Shown: piece after piece, positions 62,776-64,000 of the stretch
Numbering within the stretch: position 1 is the first letter of the stretch
How the letters are laid out: each line of letters begins with the position of its first letter
Origin: Amphiura filiformis
Taxonomy: Eukaryota > Echinodermata > Ophiuroidea > Amphilepidida > Amphiuridae
Direction: 5' to 3'
DNA: 64,000 nucleotides
Assembly (NCBI RefSeq): GCF_039555335.1
Contig: NC_092636.1
Coordinates: forward strand, 54,181,706 to 54,245,705
The notes under the pieces: generated by a model
Seen by the model: only the letters and a program-made list of their open reading frames with translations
Databases searched by the model: none
Told to the model about the DNA's origin: nothing
Program-made: the position numbers and the translations under genes

Positions 62776-64000
62776 CGGGGTACCCATACACACGGCTTGA
62801 TCCCCTTGCGGGGAACGCAGTGAGGCATGGGTACAGTGGTACACAGCCGGAGCCCTCACGGGCACCTACGCTAGTACCGCCGCGCGGTACCACGCCAGCA
62901 CACAGCTTGATCCCCAAACAGGGAACGCAGTGTGGCGAGGGTACAGCGGTCCACAGTTGGGAACCCTCACGGGTACCCACGCTGATACCGCACCGGTACC
63001 GCAGCACCGCCTTAGTCGCCACAGTCTCTGTGGCAACAAGGGGGGGGGGGGAGGCGGTGCTGGTACTGCAGTACCATGGGGTTACCCTGGTGGCGGATCC
63101 TTTCAGGGTCAGCTGCCGGCGGGGTATGCCCCGTGGTACCCGCCGCAGGGTGTTTCTTCCACGGCCTAGCACCGTGGCAAGTGTCGCCAGCGATGGCCAC
63201 GCAGTACCAACATCAGCTGTTGACCAGGCCAGCCGGCATGGGGCTAACCCAGATCTTGATCAGGGTAGGCCCGCAGCTGCTAGCGCTAGGACGACGGGTT
63301 GCGAGAGCATGCGGACCCAGTGGTGCCATGGCGGATACCTCAGGGTCTTGCGGGAGTACTCCCTCTTCTGCTGGCAGGTAGTCGGCGAGCCACACAGTGG
63401 TTATGCCTTCTTACCCGCTTTCAGATGCCCGTCCTCAGTTACCGTCATCATCGGAGCATGATACGGATACTGTGGGCGAGGGAAAGGAGTCGGAAGCTGA
63501 GTCCGGTAGTGACATCACTACAGTCTCCTTCCCCGCTGCCCCGCGAGGGGAGCAACAGCACTGATCTTCCTCCGGACACCCCCCTAAGGGGGAGTCCATG
63601 GAGGAGGACCAGGGATCCTTTCAGTAGGATGCTCAGCTGCTGCTTCCTCACAGGGGACGCCTGCACTCTCATTCCCGGCAAACCTCACGGGTAGACATCG
63701 TAGGGCTGCCGCGCCCAGTAGAGCTATGACGCCGCGCTTTGCACGCTTCCTCTGCGTGTAACGCTGGGAGGACCACGGGACCTACCTGAGGGGATCCGAG
63801 AGGGACCCAGATGTCGCTCAAGCGTATCACGCTCAGACAACATCTGAGCTCTTCCGCAGGTGAGCCTATTAGCGGTGCTAACAGCTAGCCTCAACGAGAG
63901 CTCCATGGGCCTAGCCCATAGGGTGTCCACTCAGCGCCGGGGAGGGGCCTGCCACTCCAATCGCTCAACGCGATGGAAAGGCAGGGTCCTTTTTCTCTTT

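Larger units (their letters stand above)
60635..64000 (+). mobile_element. second DIRS copy, 5' part, cut by the window edge
   Basis: It begins AGACTCAGTACACCGG exactly as the first copy does at 50446 and follows it through the terminal repeat and ORF1 region with moderate divergence (for example CCCAAAAGGTGACGCC in place of CCCATTCGGTGACGTC). ORF1-related frames lie at 62281-62775 and 62820-63461. A roughly 228-bp internal tandem duplication spans 61598-62055. The RT and recombinase would lie beyond 64000. Confidence 0.9.

Overview
The window is animal nuclear DNA. It is AT-rich, has spliceosomal introns with GTAAGT-type donors, and is full of transposons. It holds three conserved host genes plus a dense layer of retrotransposons, MITEs and simple repeats. 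DIRS, gypsy and RTE-like elements together with many foldback MITEs suggest an invertebrate, perhaps an echinoderm or hemichordate. The host proteins resemble their vertebrate orthologues, but the species cannot be fixed from sequence alone.

Host genes. (1) 4130-7582 (+): the last four exons of HHAT, the MBOAT-family hedgehog acyltransferase. The 5' part is not recognisable here. (2) 10584-37504 (-): a complete 13-exon gene for mitochondrial asparaginyl-tRNA synthetase (NARS2). Every exon join keeps frame, giving 492 residues with a mitochondrial presequence and class II motifs 1-3. HHAT and NARS2 lie tail to tail. (3) 39359 onward (+): the first six exons of an HSP110/HSPA4-type chaperone, running off the right edge. 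NARS2 and HSP110 are head to head, with 1.85 kb between start codons. That interval holds long simple repeats and one heat-shock-element-like palindrome.

Transposon layer. NARS2 introns hold a gypsy element (13359-18308, identical 114-bp LTRs, 5-bp target duplication), an RTE-like LINE (24862-28693), a possible solo LTR, a 3.4-kb hAT-like inverted-repeat element with an 8-bp target duplication inside a pair of 430-bp direct repeats, and many MITEs. HSP110 intron 3 holds a full-length DIRS retrotransposon (50446-57739) with split inverted repeats, an internal complementary region, RT/RNase H and tyrosine recombinase regions. A second DIRS copy begins at 60635 in intron 6 and leaves the window.

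Most unusual structure. The 3' end of HSP110 exon 3 with its splice donor has been copied several times into the following introns, and the full-length DIRS sits inside one of these pseudo-exon copies. A separate 155-bp sequence occurs once in each of three successive introns of the same gene. Exon 3 itself lacks an AG acceptor where homology expects one.
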